Assembly (NCBI GenBank): GCA_022791635.1
Contig: JAAVZL010000023.1
Location: 1 to 64,000 of the forward strand
DNA length: 64,000 nucleotides
From: Lachnospiraceae bacterium
GTDB lineage: Bacteria; Bacillota; Clostridia; Lachnospirales; Lachnospiraceae
Direction: 5' to 3'
Of this stretch, positions 44,940 through 52,729 are shown piece after piece. The position numbers and the translations under genes were made by a program. Below the pieces are notes generated by a model, which was not told where the DNA came from, did no database searches, and was given only the letters and a program-made list of their open reading frames with translations. Positions within the stretch are counted from its first letter, which is position 1. The number at the start of each line of letters is the position of its first letter.

Positions 44940-45887
44940 TCAACTCTCATTTTCGATCCGCTCAAATACCCGAAGCTTTGCGCTTTTGGATCTTTTATTT
45001 TTGTACAATTCCTCCTCACCTGGAACAATTGGTTTTTTAACAGCTAACCTGCCCTTCGGTTTGTTACCACACACACACACAGGAAAATTAGAAGGGCAGG
45101 TGCAGGGATTTTCATTTGTCTTAAAAATGCTCTTTACCATCCGATCCTCCAGGGAATGGAAGGTAATCACACAGATTCTTCCGCCGGGCTTTAAAAGATC
45201 AATCATGTCATCCAGGGAATCCTTAAGCACCGTAAGCTCTCCGTTCAACTCAATGCGGAGGGCCTGAAAGGTTCTCTTGGCCGGATGTCCGCCGCTCATG
45301 CGCACCTTTGCAGGAATGGCTCCTTTTATGATCTCCACAAGCTCCCCTGTGGTCTCGATAGGCTTTCTCTCTCTGGCAGCCACCACATGTTTGGCAATGT
45401 TCTTTGCAAACTTGTCCTCTCCGTAGTCCCGGATCACCCGAAAGAGCTCCTGCTCGGAGTATGTATTGACAATCTCTCTTGCCGTTCTGGTCTGCCGCTG
45501 GTCCATCCGCATATCCAGAGGCGCATCCTCCCGATAGGTAAAGCCGCGCTCCCGGGAATCCAGCTGGTAGGAGGAAACACCCAGATCCAGAAGGATTCCG
45601 TCCACTCTGTCTATGCCAAGCTTTTGTAGCTCCTGGCGCATATTGCAGTAATTGCTGCGGACAATGGTGACCCGCTCTCCAAACCGGGAGAGCCGCTCTC
45701 CTGCTGCCCGGATGGCATCGGCATCCTGATCGATTCCGATGAACCTCCCCTTTTCCGAAAGGCGCTTACACACCTCAAAGGCATGTCCGCCTCCCCCCAG
45801 GGTCCCGTCCACATAGATTCCGTCAGGCCGGATATTCAGCTGTTCGATGGTCTCCCCTAGGAGGACCGACACATGTGAAAATTCCAT
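44940..45887 (-). CDS. rsmH: 16S rRNA (cytosine-1402 N4) methyltransferase
   Basis: This 315-residue SAM-dependent enzyme methylates 16S rRNA at the P site. Motifs are HVSVLLGE at the start, [10 protein letters not shown] near residue 30, DQDADA near 55 and [12 protein letters not shown] near 105. The start ATG 45887 follows AGAGGACTAGG just after the mraZ stop. The first nine residues of the longest frame lie inside mraZ and are omitted. Confidence 0.94.
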   Translation of the reverse strand: MEFSHVSVLLGETIEQLNIRPDGIYVDGTLGGGGHAFEVCKRLSEKGRFIGIDQDADAIRAAGERLSRFGERVTIVRSNYCNMRQELQKLGIDRVDGILLDLGVSSYQLDSRERGFTYREDAPLDMRMDQRQTRTAREIVNTYSEQELFRVIRDYGEDKFAKNIAKHVVAARERKPIETTGELVEIIKGAIPAKVRMSGGHPAKRTFQALRIELNGELTVLKDSLDDMIDLLKPGGRICVITFHSLEDRMVKSIFKTNENPCTCPSNFPVCVCGNKPKGRLAVKKPIVPGEEELYKNKRSKSAKLRVFERIENES

Positions 45888-45897
45888 CCTAGTCCTC

Positions 45898-46344
45898 TTA
45901 AATATCCAGTCCAAGCTCCGTCAGCTGACCTGCAATCTCGTCCATATCGATTTCTTCGTAATTGTTATTCTGATTCCACTTCTCCTCACTCCAGATCTCA
46001 ATGCGGTTCAAAAGTCCTGCCAGAACCACATCCTTTTCGATCTCCGCAAATTTGCGAAGGGTAGCGGGAAGCAGAATCCTCCCCTGCTTGTCAAACTCAC
46101 AGGAGGTGGCGCCTGCGGTGAGAAATCTTACGAAGGAACGTGCATTCTTGTTGGTCGTGGGAAGCTTGCGGAGCTTCTCCTCATAATCCTCCCACTCCTT
46201 CATAGGAAACACAAAGAGACAGCCGTCCAAACCTCTGGTCACAATGAATTCCTCTCCCAGCTGCTCTCGAAATTTGGAAGGAATGATGAGCCTGCCCTTG
46301 GTGTCCACCGAATGGTTGTATTCGCCGCGGAACATAGCGCTCAC
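45898..46344 (-). CDS. mraZ: Transcriptional regulator MraZ
   Basis: This 148-residue protein has two AbrB-like halves, each with the DxxGR pattern ([15 protein letters not shown] and [16 protein letters not shown]). It binds repeats near its own promoter and controls the division cluster. The ATG has GGGGTGAGCGCT upstream. Five 10-bp repeats lie 27-76 bp before it, just after the likely transcription start. Confidence 0.94.
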   Translation of the reverse strand: MSAMFRGEYNHSVDTKGRLIIPSKFREQLGEEFIVTRGLDGCLFVFPMKEWEDYEEKLRKLPTTNKNARSFVRFLTAGATSCEFDKQGRILLPATLRKFAEIEKDVVLAGLLNRIEIWSEEKWNQNNNYEEIDMDEIAGQLTELGLDI

Positions 46345-46370
46345 CCCTCTTTCCTTCGGTTTCAGGTCTT

Positions 46371-46420
46371 ATTCTCCACTATTCTTCACCTTAAAACCAC
46401 TTTCCACCACTTTCTACCAC
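46371..46420 (-). promoter_or_regulatory. MraZ-box array, five 10-bp units
   Basis: On the minus strand, units close to AAAGTGGTNN repeat every 10 bp. Three are strong (46391-46420) and two weaker (46371-46390). This agrees with the AAAGTGKNNN box described for MraZ in Mycoplasma. Confidence 0.8.
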
Positions 46421-46429
46421 TGTATTTCC

Positions 46430-46458
46430 ATAGTAGCCTACTTTTTTTCAAAAATCAA
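46430..46458 (-). promoter_or_regulatory. Promoter of the division/wall cluster
   Basis: TTGATT (46453-46458) and TACTAT (46430-46435) are 17 bp apart on the minus strand. The MraZ boxes begin within about 10 bp downstream, so bound MraZ would block initiation or clearance. Confidence 0.7.
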
Positions 46459-46582
46459 GCTTTTTTCGCGGGAAATTCAAAGGAATTTTAGAGGAACCCT
46501 CTGGAAAAAAGAGGGACTCCCATATCTTGTATCCCACCAAAAACAGATACCCAGATATAGAAGTCCTCCTTCCGTCTTCCCT

Positions 46583-46764
46583 GGGTCTGCCGCAAAATGA
46601 GCCAACAGACTTTTCCGATATCCAGTGTCCGGCTGTTCGCGTACAGGCTGTCTGATATGGACGGATATTGCTTAAGCAATGTCCGTACAGAGCAGACAGC
46701 CTGTACGCGAACCGTCCGAACATCGGATATGGAAAAGTCTGTTGGCTCATTTTGCGGCAGACCC
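46583..46764. repeat. Palindrome family 1, copy F (short-centre form, 182 bp)
   Basis: A nearly perfect palindrome: outer arms GGGTCTGCCGCAAAATGAGC match fully inverted. The type-1 arm is on the left and the type-2 arm on the right. The centre is TTGCTTAAGCAA. It lies between dedA and the mraZ promoter region. No target duplication is visible at the ends. Confidence 0.9.
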
Positions 46765-46790
46765 ATTCATAACACTTGTTCTTTCTGCCT

Positions 46791-47414
46791 TCAGGACCTA
46801 TGAGCTCCCCGGGGACGCGTCCGGTAGAACCATATGATTCCGCTGACGGCGCTGATGGAGAGAACGATGAGCATGATGTGGGAGTATTCCCCCACCAGAT
46901 AGGCAATCCGCCCCCAGGACTCCCCAAGGATGGCTCCCAGAGAAACAAGCGCCAGATTCCACAGCACACTCCCTGCCGTCGTATAGGCCAAAAACATCCC
47001 CATGGGCATCCGGCTCATGCCTGCCGGAATGGAAATCAGGCTACGGACAATGGGGATAAAACGGCAGAAAAACACGGTCCTTACCCCCTTTTTCAGGAAC
47101 CAGTCATCTGCCTTCGCCACGTCCGCCGGCTTTAGACAAAGCACGCGCCCCACCGGCCCCGCCACCAGCCGCATGAGGCGATCCCGATTTAAAAGGGCCC
47201 CCAATCCATACAGCACCAGCCCTCCGGCCAGGGAGCCCAGCGTCGAGTAAAAGACTACCCCGAACACGGAAAGCCGGGTGTAAGTGGTTAGGAAGCCTCC
47301 AAAGGGCAGAATAATCTCCGAGGGAATGGGCGGAAAAATATTCTCCACTGCAATCAGGAGAAAAATCCCCGGATAGCCATACTGCTCCATGAGCGTCATA
47401 ATCAGTTCCCGCAA
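46791..47414 (-). CDS. DedA family membrane protein
   Basis: This protein of about 207 residues has the DedA/SNARE-associated signature. It shows ENIFPPIPSEIILPFGGF near residue 25 and the arginine-containing FFCRFIPIVRSLISIPAG near 115. Members move phospholipids such as undecaprenyl phosphate or phosphatidylethanolamine across the membrane and support envelope stability. The start is taken as TTG 47414, 6 nt after GGAGG. An ATG 15 nt further in is the alternative. Confidence 0.85.
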   Translation of the reverse strand: MRELIMTLMEQYGYPGIFLLIAVENIFPPIPSEIILPFGGFLTTYTRLSVFGVVFYSTLGSLAGGLVLYGLGALLNRDRLMRLVAGPVGRVLCLKPADVAKADDWFLKKGVRTVFFCRFIPIVRSLISIPAGMSRMPMGMFLAYTTAGSVLWNLALVSLGAILGESWGRIAYLVGEYSHIMLIVLSISAVSGIIWFYRTRPRGAHRS

Positions 47415-47539
47415 TTGCCACCTCCGCAAATGCTTTTTTCTATTTACAGCCTATGCAAAAAAGAGGCGGGAAATGCTTTCTTTGCAATTGAGCAGGGAAG
47501 ATTTCTTCCCCTACTCGTGCGCCGGGCGCCCGTGTGCAT

Positions 47540-47584
47540 AAAAAAGGTGTAAAGCCTTCCTCATACATTCAAAGACTTTACACC
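47540..47584 (-). terminator. Intrinsic terminator of the small coiled-coil gene
   Basis: A 9-bp perfect stem (47546-47554 with 47576-47584) ends on the minus strand in six T, 31 bp after the stop codon at 47616. Confidence 0.8.
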
Positions 47585-47615
47585 TGTTATGACTATGGTT
47601 TTATTGTATCAATGA

Positions 47616-47807
47616 CTACTCTTTCATCTTATCGATATCGGTAAGATTCACACCGCAGACCTGAAGAATCGCTTTTAATGATAAATACTCATCCTTCAGC
47701 TTTGCATACGTTTCTGTGGCATTTTCCTTTTTGGCCAACTGCATATATTCCTGGATCTTCTTGAAATCATCAATAGCAACTTTTGCAACCTCTACTCCCG
47801 TTGGCAT
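47616..47807 (-). CDS. Small conserved-type hypothetical protein
   Basis: This 63-residue protein is mostly helical with repeated Lys/Glu (VAIDDFKKIQEYMQLAKKEN). I do not recognise its family. It is probably real because AGGTGATCGA precedes the ATG and a strong terminator follows the stop. It lies 90 bp downstream of ychF on the same strand and may be read from the ychF transcript. Confidence 0.6.
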   Translation of the reverse strand: MPTGVEVAKVAIDDFKKIQEYMQLAKKENATETYAKLKDEYLSLKAILQVCGVNLTDIDKMKE

Positions 47808-47897
47808 TCGATCACCTACTTTCTGGAACTATTGTTAACCTGGGCCTATCTTAATTATAGCAACCTGTACTCGAAGTGTAAAGTCTTTCGTCCATTC

Positions 47898-48995
47898 TTA
47901 TACATTAAACCGGAACAAGATCACATCCCCATCCTTCACCACATACTCCTTGCCTTCCAGCCCCACCAGTCCCTTTTCCTTTGCCGCAGCGTAGGAGCCG
48001 CAGTCCAGAAGGTCCTGATAATTCACCACCTCGGCCCGGATAAAGCCCCGCTCAAAGTCCGAATGAATCTTTCCCGCCGCCTGAGGCGCCTTGGTTCCCT
48101 TCTTGATGGTCCAGGCCCGGGTCTCCGTCTCCCCGGCCGTCAGGAAGCTTAGCAGGCCCAGAAGACTGTAGCTGGCCCGGATAAGCTTCTCAAGCCCCGA
48201 CTCCTTAAGGCCCAGATCCTCCAGAAACATGGCCTTTTCCTCATCCTCCAGCTCCGCAATCTCCTGCTCGATCTGTGCACAAATCACAAAGACCTCATTG
48301 CCATACTCCTTTGCAAAGCCCCGCACCTCTTCCACATAGGCATTGGAGGCCCCGTCGTCCGCCAGATCCTCCTCGGCCACATTTGCCGCAAAGATCACCG
48401 GCTTGGCTGTCAAAAGGTTGTAGCCGGAAAACCACTCCGCTTCGTCTTCATCCTCCGTCTCAAAGCCGGCCGCCATCTTCCCGTCCTCCAGCCACGCCTT
48501 GACGCGCGTAAGAAGGTCAAGCTCCTTGGCCAGGGTCTTGTCGTTGCGGGCTCCCCGTACGGTCTTGGAGATCCTGCGCTCCAGGATCTCAATGTCAGAG
48601 AAAATCAGCTCCAGATTGATGGTCTCAATATCACGCAAAGGCGCGATGCTGCCGTCCACATGAACCACGTTGCTGTCCTCAAAGCAGCGGACTACATGGA
48701 CAATGGCGTCCACCTCCCGAATATTGGCCAGGAACTGATTGCCCAGTCCCTCCCCCTTGGAGGCTCCCTTCACCAGACCTGCGATATCTACAAACTCAAT
48801 CACAGCCGGTGTAATTTTAGCCGAATCATAGAGGGCGGCCAGAAGCCCCAGCCGCTCATCTGGCACCGCTACCACGCCTACATTGGGGTCAATGGTACAG
48901 AAAGGATAATTGGCAGATTCCGCTCCTGCCTTGGTCAGTGAATTAAAAAGGGTGCTTTTTCCCACATTGGGAAGCCCGACGATTCCTAGCTTCAT
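47898..48995 (-). CDS. ychF: Obg-like ATPase YchF
   Basis: This 365-residue P-loop protein has the G1 motif GLPNVGKST at the start, the DIAGLVKGASKGEGLGNQFL switch region and an altered G4 motif (AANVAEED), which explains the preference for ATP over GTP. A C-terminal TGS domain follows. It binds ribosomes and takes part in stress and redox responses. AAAGGAG lies before the ATG. Confidence 0.94.
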   Translation of the reverse strand: MKLGIVGLPNVGKSTLFNSLTKAGAESANYPFCTIDPNVGVVAVPDERLGLLAALYDSAKITPAVIEFVDIAGLVKGASKGEGLGNQFLANIREVDAIVHVVRCFEDSNVVHVDGSIAPLRDIETINLELIFSDIEILERRISKTVRGARNDKTLAKELDLLTRVKAWLEDGKMAAGFETEDEDEAEWFSGYNLLTAKPVIFAANVAEEDLADDGASNAYVEEVRGFAKEYGNEVFVICAQIEQEIAELEDEEKAMFLEDLGLKESGLEKLIRASYSLLGLLSFLTAGETETRAWTIKKGTKAPQAAGKIHSDFERGFIRAEVVNYQDLLDCGSYAAAKEKGLVGLEGKEYVVKDGDVILFRFNV

Positions 48996-49054
48996 GTTGA
49001 TCTATTCTCCTTTGTTATAATCAGATTTTAGAAACATTTCCAAATTTCAATGCT

Positions 49055-49327
49055 ATTATAATGCATTTTGGGAATCGGCACAATAGATCTTTTGGGATTT
49101 CATGTTACTGTTCACTCCGTGACCAGCAACACGCTTCGCGAGGCACGAAAAATCGCAAAAGGATGCGATTTCGCGCTGAAAAAACTCGGGATTTCCGCAC
49201 AAAATGTGCGGAAACGCCTCGCGGAATGGTGATGTGTGAACAGTAACGATTTCATCTGCTCTCCGGTATCAATAATAAAATCTACTTCACAGGAGCCACG
49301 GTCATTGGTATAATAGTAAATATCCAT
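49055..49327 (-). pseudogene. AAA ATPase (DUF4143) C-terminal remnant split by a MITE
   Basis: The frame beginning MDIYYYTNDRGSCEVDFIID matches the C-terminal part of AAA-type ATPases with DUF4143. It is cut by the element at 49104-49247. If the element and one 8-bp duplication are removed, the frame continues as EQMKSQKIYCADSQNAL and then stops at 49055-49057. So it was already a gene fragment when the MITE arrived. Confidence 0.6.
49104..49247. mobile_element. MITE-like element, family 2, copy 2 (144 bp)
   Basis: Ends GTTACTGTTCACTCCGTGAC and GATGTGTGAACAGTAAC are inverted repeats. A perfect 8-bp duplication GATTTCAT flanks it (49096-49103 and 49248-49255). It is about 90% identical to the copy at 41955-42096 by eye. 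Nested hairpins such as AAATCGCAAAAGGATGCGATTT fill the inside. Confidence 0.9.
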
Positions 49328-49347
49328 AATTAAAAAGGAGCACCCAA

Positions 49348-49821
49348 ATGATAAATCATTATGAATTACAAGTACACTGTATTGGATTGGAAAACAATGC
49401 TACGTTTCCCTTAGAAAATACGGGAAGAGGAAAGGATATCTCACCGGCATTTGTGCTTGAAAATCTTTCTCCTGCGGCAAAAACAATTGCGATTACATTG
49501 GAGGATATCGGACATCCTCTCTTCAAAAATTTTACACATTGGGTTATATGGAATATTCCGGCCTCGAAAAACATTGCCGGGGCAATTCCTCATGGGAAGC
49601 ATGTCGCTTCTCTCTCTAATGCGGTTCAGGGAATTGCTTATGGCCGGCACAAATATGCCGGCCCCAAGCCCCCAAAAGGAAAGCAGCACCAATACCGTTT
49701 TACCGTTTATGCATTAGATTGCGTCCTCTCTCTAAGTCCTAACTCTAAGAAAAGCAGGTTTATGAAATCGGCTAAAAATCATATTTTACAGCAGGGTACG
49801 ATCACCGGGCTGTTCGAATAA
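49348..49821 (+). CDS. YbhB/YbcL family PEBP protein
   Basis: This 157-residue protein belongs to the phosphatidylethanolamine-binding / Raf-kinase-inhibitor-like family. Signs are NLSPAAKTIAITLEDIGHP (D and P near residue 50), HWVIWNIPAS near 70, and GPKPPKGKQHQYRFTVYALD near 115 with the ligand-site histidine. It has no signal peptide, so it is cytoplasmic. AAAGGAGC lies before the ATG. The function in bacteria is not settled. Confidence 0.88.
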   Translation: MINHYELQVHCIGLENNATFPLENTGRGKDISPAFVLENLSPAAKTIAITLEDIGHPLFKNFTHWVIWNIPASKNIAGAIPHGKHVASLSNAVQGIAYGRHKYAGPKPPKGKQHQYRFTVYALDCVLSLSPNSKKSRFMKSAKNHILQQGTITGLFE

Positions 49822-49851
49822 ATTTCATTCCATAGCTGCCTCCTTCCAAAC

Positions 49852-50991
49852 TCAATGGTCAAAATGCTCGGAAACAGATTTGAGATTTTTTATAATCGGC
49901 AAATGCTGAGGACATACGCTTTCGCACTGACCGCACTCAATACAATCCTTAGCCTTCCCAAATTTATCTGTTAAGTTTGCGTAATTCGTGAAGTTTACCG
50001 TCCAGCCCTTCTCCGCAAGATTTTCCCGCATATCTTCATTATAGAGGGAAAAATACTGCGGAATGGCAATTTTCATCGGGCAGCCCTCAGTGCAGTAAGA
50101 ACAACCGGTACAGGGTACGGCGATCTGCGCATTGATTATGTCTGCCGCTTTATAGCAAAGTCCCTTTTCTTCCTCCGTAAGCGGCTTGAAATGCTCCATA
50201 TAACCGAGATTGTCTTTCATCTGTTCCACACTCGACATACCGGAAAGCACCACCATCACATTGTCAAGCGAAGCGGCAAAACGAATGGCCCAGCTCGGCA
50301 CGGACATATCTTCATCATAGTCTTTGAACATTTTTTTCGCTTCATCGGGAACTCTCGCCAGTGTGCCTCCCTTGACAGGCTCCATAACAATAACAGGCTT
50401 ACCGTGCTTTACAGCGACCTCATAACAAGCACGGGACTGCACCCACTCACTCTCCCAATCCAGGTAGTTAATCTGCAGTTGAACAAATTCCATTTCCGGA
50501 TGCCGGGTTAAAATTTCATCAAGCAGTTCGGCAGAATCGTGGAAAGAAAATCCGGCATACTTCACCAACCCCTTTGCCTTTTTATCAAGCAGCCAATTAA
50601 AACAATCAAATTGCTCATATTTAGGCAGCATAGCGCCTTCGATACCATGCAGCAGATAATAGTCAAAATAGCCTGCCCCTGTTTTTTCAAGCTGTGCATT
50701 GAAAACACGGTCCCGCTCCTCCAAGGAATTAAAAAATCCGGCATGAAGCTTTGTGGCAAGCGTAAAGCTGTCTCTTGGATAACGATCCACCAGTGCAGCT
50801 TTCGCCACGCTCTCACTTGCAAAGCCATTATACATCCATGCGGTATCAAAATAAGTAAAACCCTTTTCCATGAACAGATCTACCATCCTTTTAACCTGTT
50901 CCACATCTACATCCGCGGCATTTGCCTTATCCAGCGTCGGCATACGCATTAAACCAAAACCAAGTTTTTTCTTACTGTTCTTATAAATCAT
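49852..50991 (-). CDS. Aldo/keto reductase with C-terminal 4Fe-4S domain
   Basis: This protein of about 379 residues has an aldo/keto reductase barrel (FGLMRMPTLDKANAADVD onward, catalytic Asp in YFDTAWMYNG and Lys in LATKLHA). A ferredoxin-like tail follows with CTGCSYCTEGCP and CIECGQCESVCP, fit for two iron-sulfur clusters. The start ATG 50991 follows AAGGAGATTAGGAATT. The gene is divergent from a truncated MerR gene, and its promoter has the 19-bp spacer typical of MerR activation. Confidence 0.88.
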   Translation of the reverse strand: MIYKNSKKKLGFGLMRMPTLDKANAADVDVEQVKRMVDLFMEKGFTYFDTAWMYNGFASESVAKAALVDRYPRDSFTLATKLHAGFFNSLEERDRVFNAQLEKTGAGYFDYYLLHGIEGAMLPKYEQFDCFNWLLDKKAKGLVKYAGFSFHDSAELLDEILTRHPEMEFVQLQINYLDWESEWVQSRACYEVAVKHGKPVIVMEPVKGGTLARVPDEAKKMFKDYDEDMSVPSWAIRFAASLDNVMVVLSGMSSVEQMKDNLGYMEHFKPLTEEEKGLCYKAADIINAQIAVPCTGCSYCTEGCPMKIAIPQYFSLYNEDMRENLAEKGWTVNFTNYANLTDKFGKAKDCIECGQCESVCPQHLPIIKNLKSVSEHFDH

Positions 50992-51072
50992 AATTCCTAA
51001 TCTCCTTTCCAAGTCGTTGACTTTCACCTGTGATCCTTGCTATAATCAAACCAATAACGAAACTTTAATTAC

Positions 51073-51103
51073 ATTCTACATGTTAAAGTCAACTTTAAGT
51101 CAA
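51073..51103 (-). promoter_or_regulatory. MerR-type promoter of the aldo/keto reductase
   Basis: TTGACT (51098-51103) and TAGAAT (51073-51078) are separated by 19 bp instead of 17. Inside the spacer is the dyad TTAAAGTCAACTTTAA. Long spacers with an internal dyad are the mark of MerR-family control. Confidence 0.8.
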
Positions 51104-51151
51104 GCAAAAAAACTTATTTTTTCATTCGTACGAAAAAAGAGGTAAAAAGCA

Positions 51152-51424
51152 ATGTTCTACACCGTAGGCGAAATCGCCAAAAAGCTAAATATCCCGCCCT
51201 CCACCCTGCGCTACTACGACAAGGAAGGCCTTCTCCCCTTTGTAGAGCGCACCAGCAGCGGCATCCGCATGTTCAGCGACAAGGACTTCGAATCCCTCTC
51301 CGTCATAGAATGCCTCAAAAAAGCCGGCACCTGCGCCGTCCACGAAACCCTGGACCCCGCCCAAATCCCCGCCCCCTACCAATCCGCCCACCAAAAGCTC
51401 CACCAGCCCCCAAAAGAAAATTGA
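51152..51424 (+). pseudogene. Truncated MerR family regulator
   Basis: The first 55 residues form a complete MerR winged-helix start (MFYTVGEIAKKLNIPPSTLR, then ECLKKAG). The remaining 35 residues do not resemble the expected dimer helix. They are made of C- and A-rich codons (such as AQIPAPYQSAHQ) leading into palindrome copy G. AGAGGT precedes the ATG. The protein probably cannot dimerise, though DNA binding might persist. Its likely target, the aldo/keto reductase promoter, is intact. Confidence 0.7.
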
Positions 51425-51466
51425 ATCGAAGAATCCCTCCATCACACCTACCGCCCCTCAAAGTCA

Positions 51467-51684
51467 GGGCCAGCCGAAAAATACCCCGGGAGGCTTTTCC
51501 AATATCCAGTGTCCGGCTGTTCGCGTACATCCTGTCTGATATTGGCGAACGAACGCCCAAAGTGCAAAACAGGCGAAGCCTGTCAACACAAAAACCGTTC
51601 GTCCGCCAAGAGCAGACAGGATGTACACGAACCGTCCGAACACCGGATATGGAAAAGCCTCCCGGGGTATTTTTCGGCTGGCCC
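51467..51684. repeat. Palindrome family 1, copy G (long form, 218 bp)
   Basis: Outer arms of about 34 bp (from GGGCCAGCCGAAAAATACCC at 51467 and its inverse ending at 51684) are fully complementary but unlike other copies. The type-1 arm is on the left and the type-2 arm on the right, opposite to B and C. The centre has CAGGCGAAGCCTG, as in B. It lies between convergent merR and rseP, 3 bp from the rseP stop. Confidence 0.88.
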
Positions 51685-51687
51685 GTC

Positions 51688-52728
51688 TCACATCAAAATA
51701 TTCCGAAAATCATTAAACATCACAAAAACCATCAGAGCCATCAGCACCATCAACCCCACAAAGTGCACCATCCCCTCCTTCTCCGGATCAATCCCCTTCC
51801 CACGGACAGCCTCCACAATCAAAAACACCAGCCGCCCGCCATCCAAAGCCGGCAGGGGCAAAAGATTCATCACCCCAAGATTCGCCGTCAAAAGAATGGA
51901 AATATAAAGCATATTCAGCCAGACATAGAAAGCCCCGTCCGCCCGGCTGCTCTCATACGTATCTCCAATGGCATTCACAATGCCCACAGGCCCGGAAATA
52001 TCATCCGCGCCCACACGCCCCCCAAAGAGCATGCCAAGACTCTTGATCGTGGTAGAAATCCAATACTTCACCTCATAAGCGCTATACCCTATGGTCTCAA
52101 GCACATTCCCCTTCATCCGAACCCCGGATCCCCGAAGCCCCAGATAATACATCCCATTCTCCGACTGCTTCGGCGTAAGTGTCACCGTATGCCGCTCCCC
52201 GTCCCGCTCATAGGTCAGCGCCACCGTCTTCCCCTGGTTCATCTGCACATACATATTCACCTCCCGGTAAACATGAATCCGCGTATCATTCATCCGTACA
52301 ATCCGGTCCCCCGGCTCCATGCCGGCCTCCTCTGCAGGATACCCCTCCGTCAAGGCAACCACCACCGGCGCATCATACCCAATACTCCCAATCACAATCA
52401 GCGATAACAGAAAAGCCAAAATAAAATTAAAAACCGGCCCGGCCGCCACCACCGAGATCCGCGTCCAAACGGATTTCGCCCCAAAGGAATCCTCCGGGAC
52501 ATGGGTATACTCCGTCCCGTCCTCCCCCTCCATCATACAGGACCCGCCAAAAGGCAGAAGCTTAAGAGAATATCGGGTCTCCCCAAACTGCCTGCTCAAA
52601 ACCCTGGGCCCCATGCCAAGAGAAAACTCATTCACCCGGATGCCTCCCCGCTTTGCAAGAAGGAAATGCCCCAGCTCATGAATCACAATAATCAAGCTGA
52701 ATATCATAAGTGCCAGTAAGATTTTCAA
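51688..52728 (-). CDS. rseP: Site-2 protease RseP-like zinc metalloprotease
   Basis: This intramembrane protease of about 346 residues has HELGH near residue 17 as zinc site, a PDZ domain (GYPAEEAGMEPGDRIVRMND) near 130-165, and a second metal-binding LPLPALDGGRL near 290. It cuts membrane regulators such as anti-sigma factors. The start is a TTG at 52728, one base after the dxr stop and behind AGGTGG. Codons towards the 3' end use G or T in third position almost only. Confidence 0.9.
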   Translation of the reverse strand: MKILLALMIFSLIIVIHELGHFLLAKRGGIRVNEFSLGMGPRVLSRQFGETRYSLKLLPFGGSCMMEGEDGTEYTHVPEDSFGAKSVWTRISVVAAGPVFNFILAFLLSLIVIGSIGYDAPVVVALTEGYPAEEAGMEPGDRIVRMNDTRIHVYREVNMYVQMNQGKTVALTYERDGERHTVTLTPKQSENGMYYLGLRGSGVRMKGNVLETIGYSAYEVKYWISTTIKSLGMLFGGRVGADDISGPVGIVNAIGDTYESSRADGAFYVWLNMLYISILLTANLGVMNLLPLPALDGGRLVFLIVEAVRGKGIDPEKEGMVHFVGLMVLMALMVFVMFNDFRNILM

Positions 52729-52729
52729 C

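Noticed and set aside
46597..47135. Short frames with FPISSVRLFAYRLSDM-like translations, recurring near 34754, 51310, 56827 and others
   Set aside because: They are translations of the palindrome core in different frames, with no ribosome sites; repeated DNA rather than a protein family.
41955..49247. CRISPR array or direct-repeat array
   Set aside because: Repeats are dispersed single copies with inverted ends and no regular spacers.
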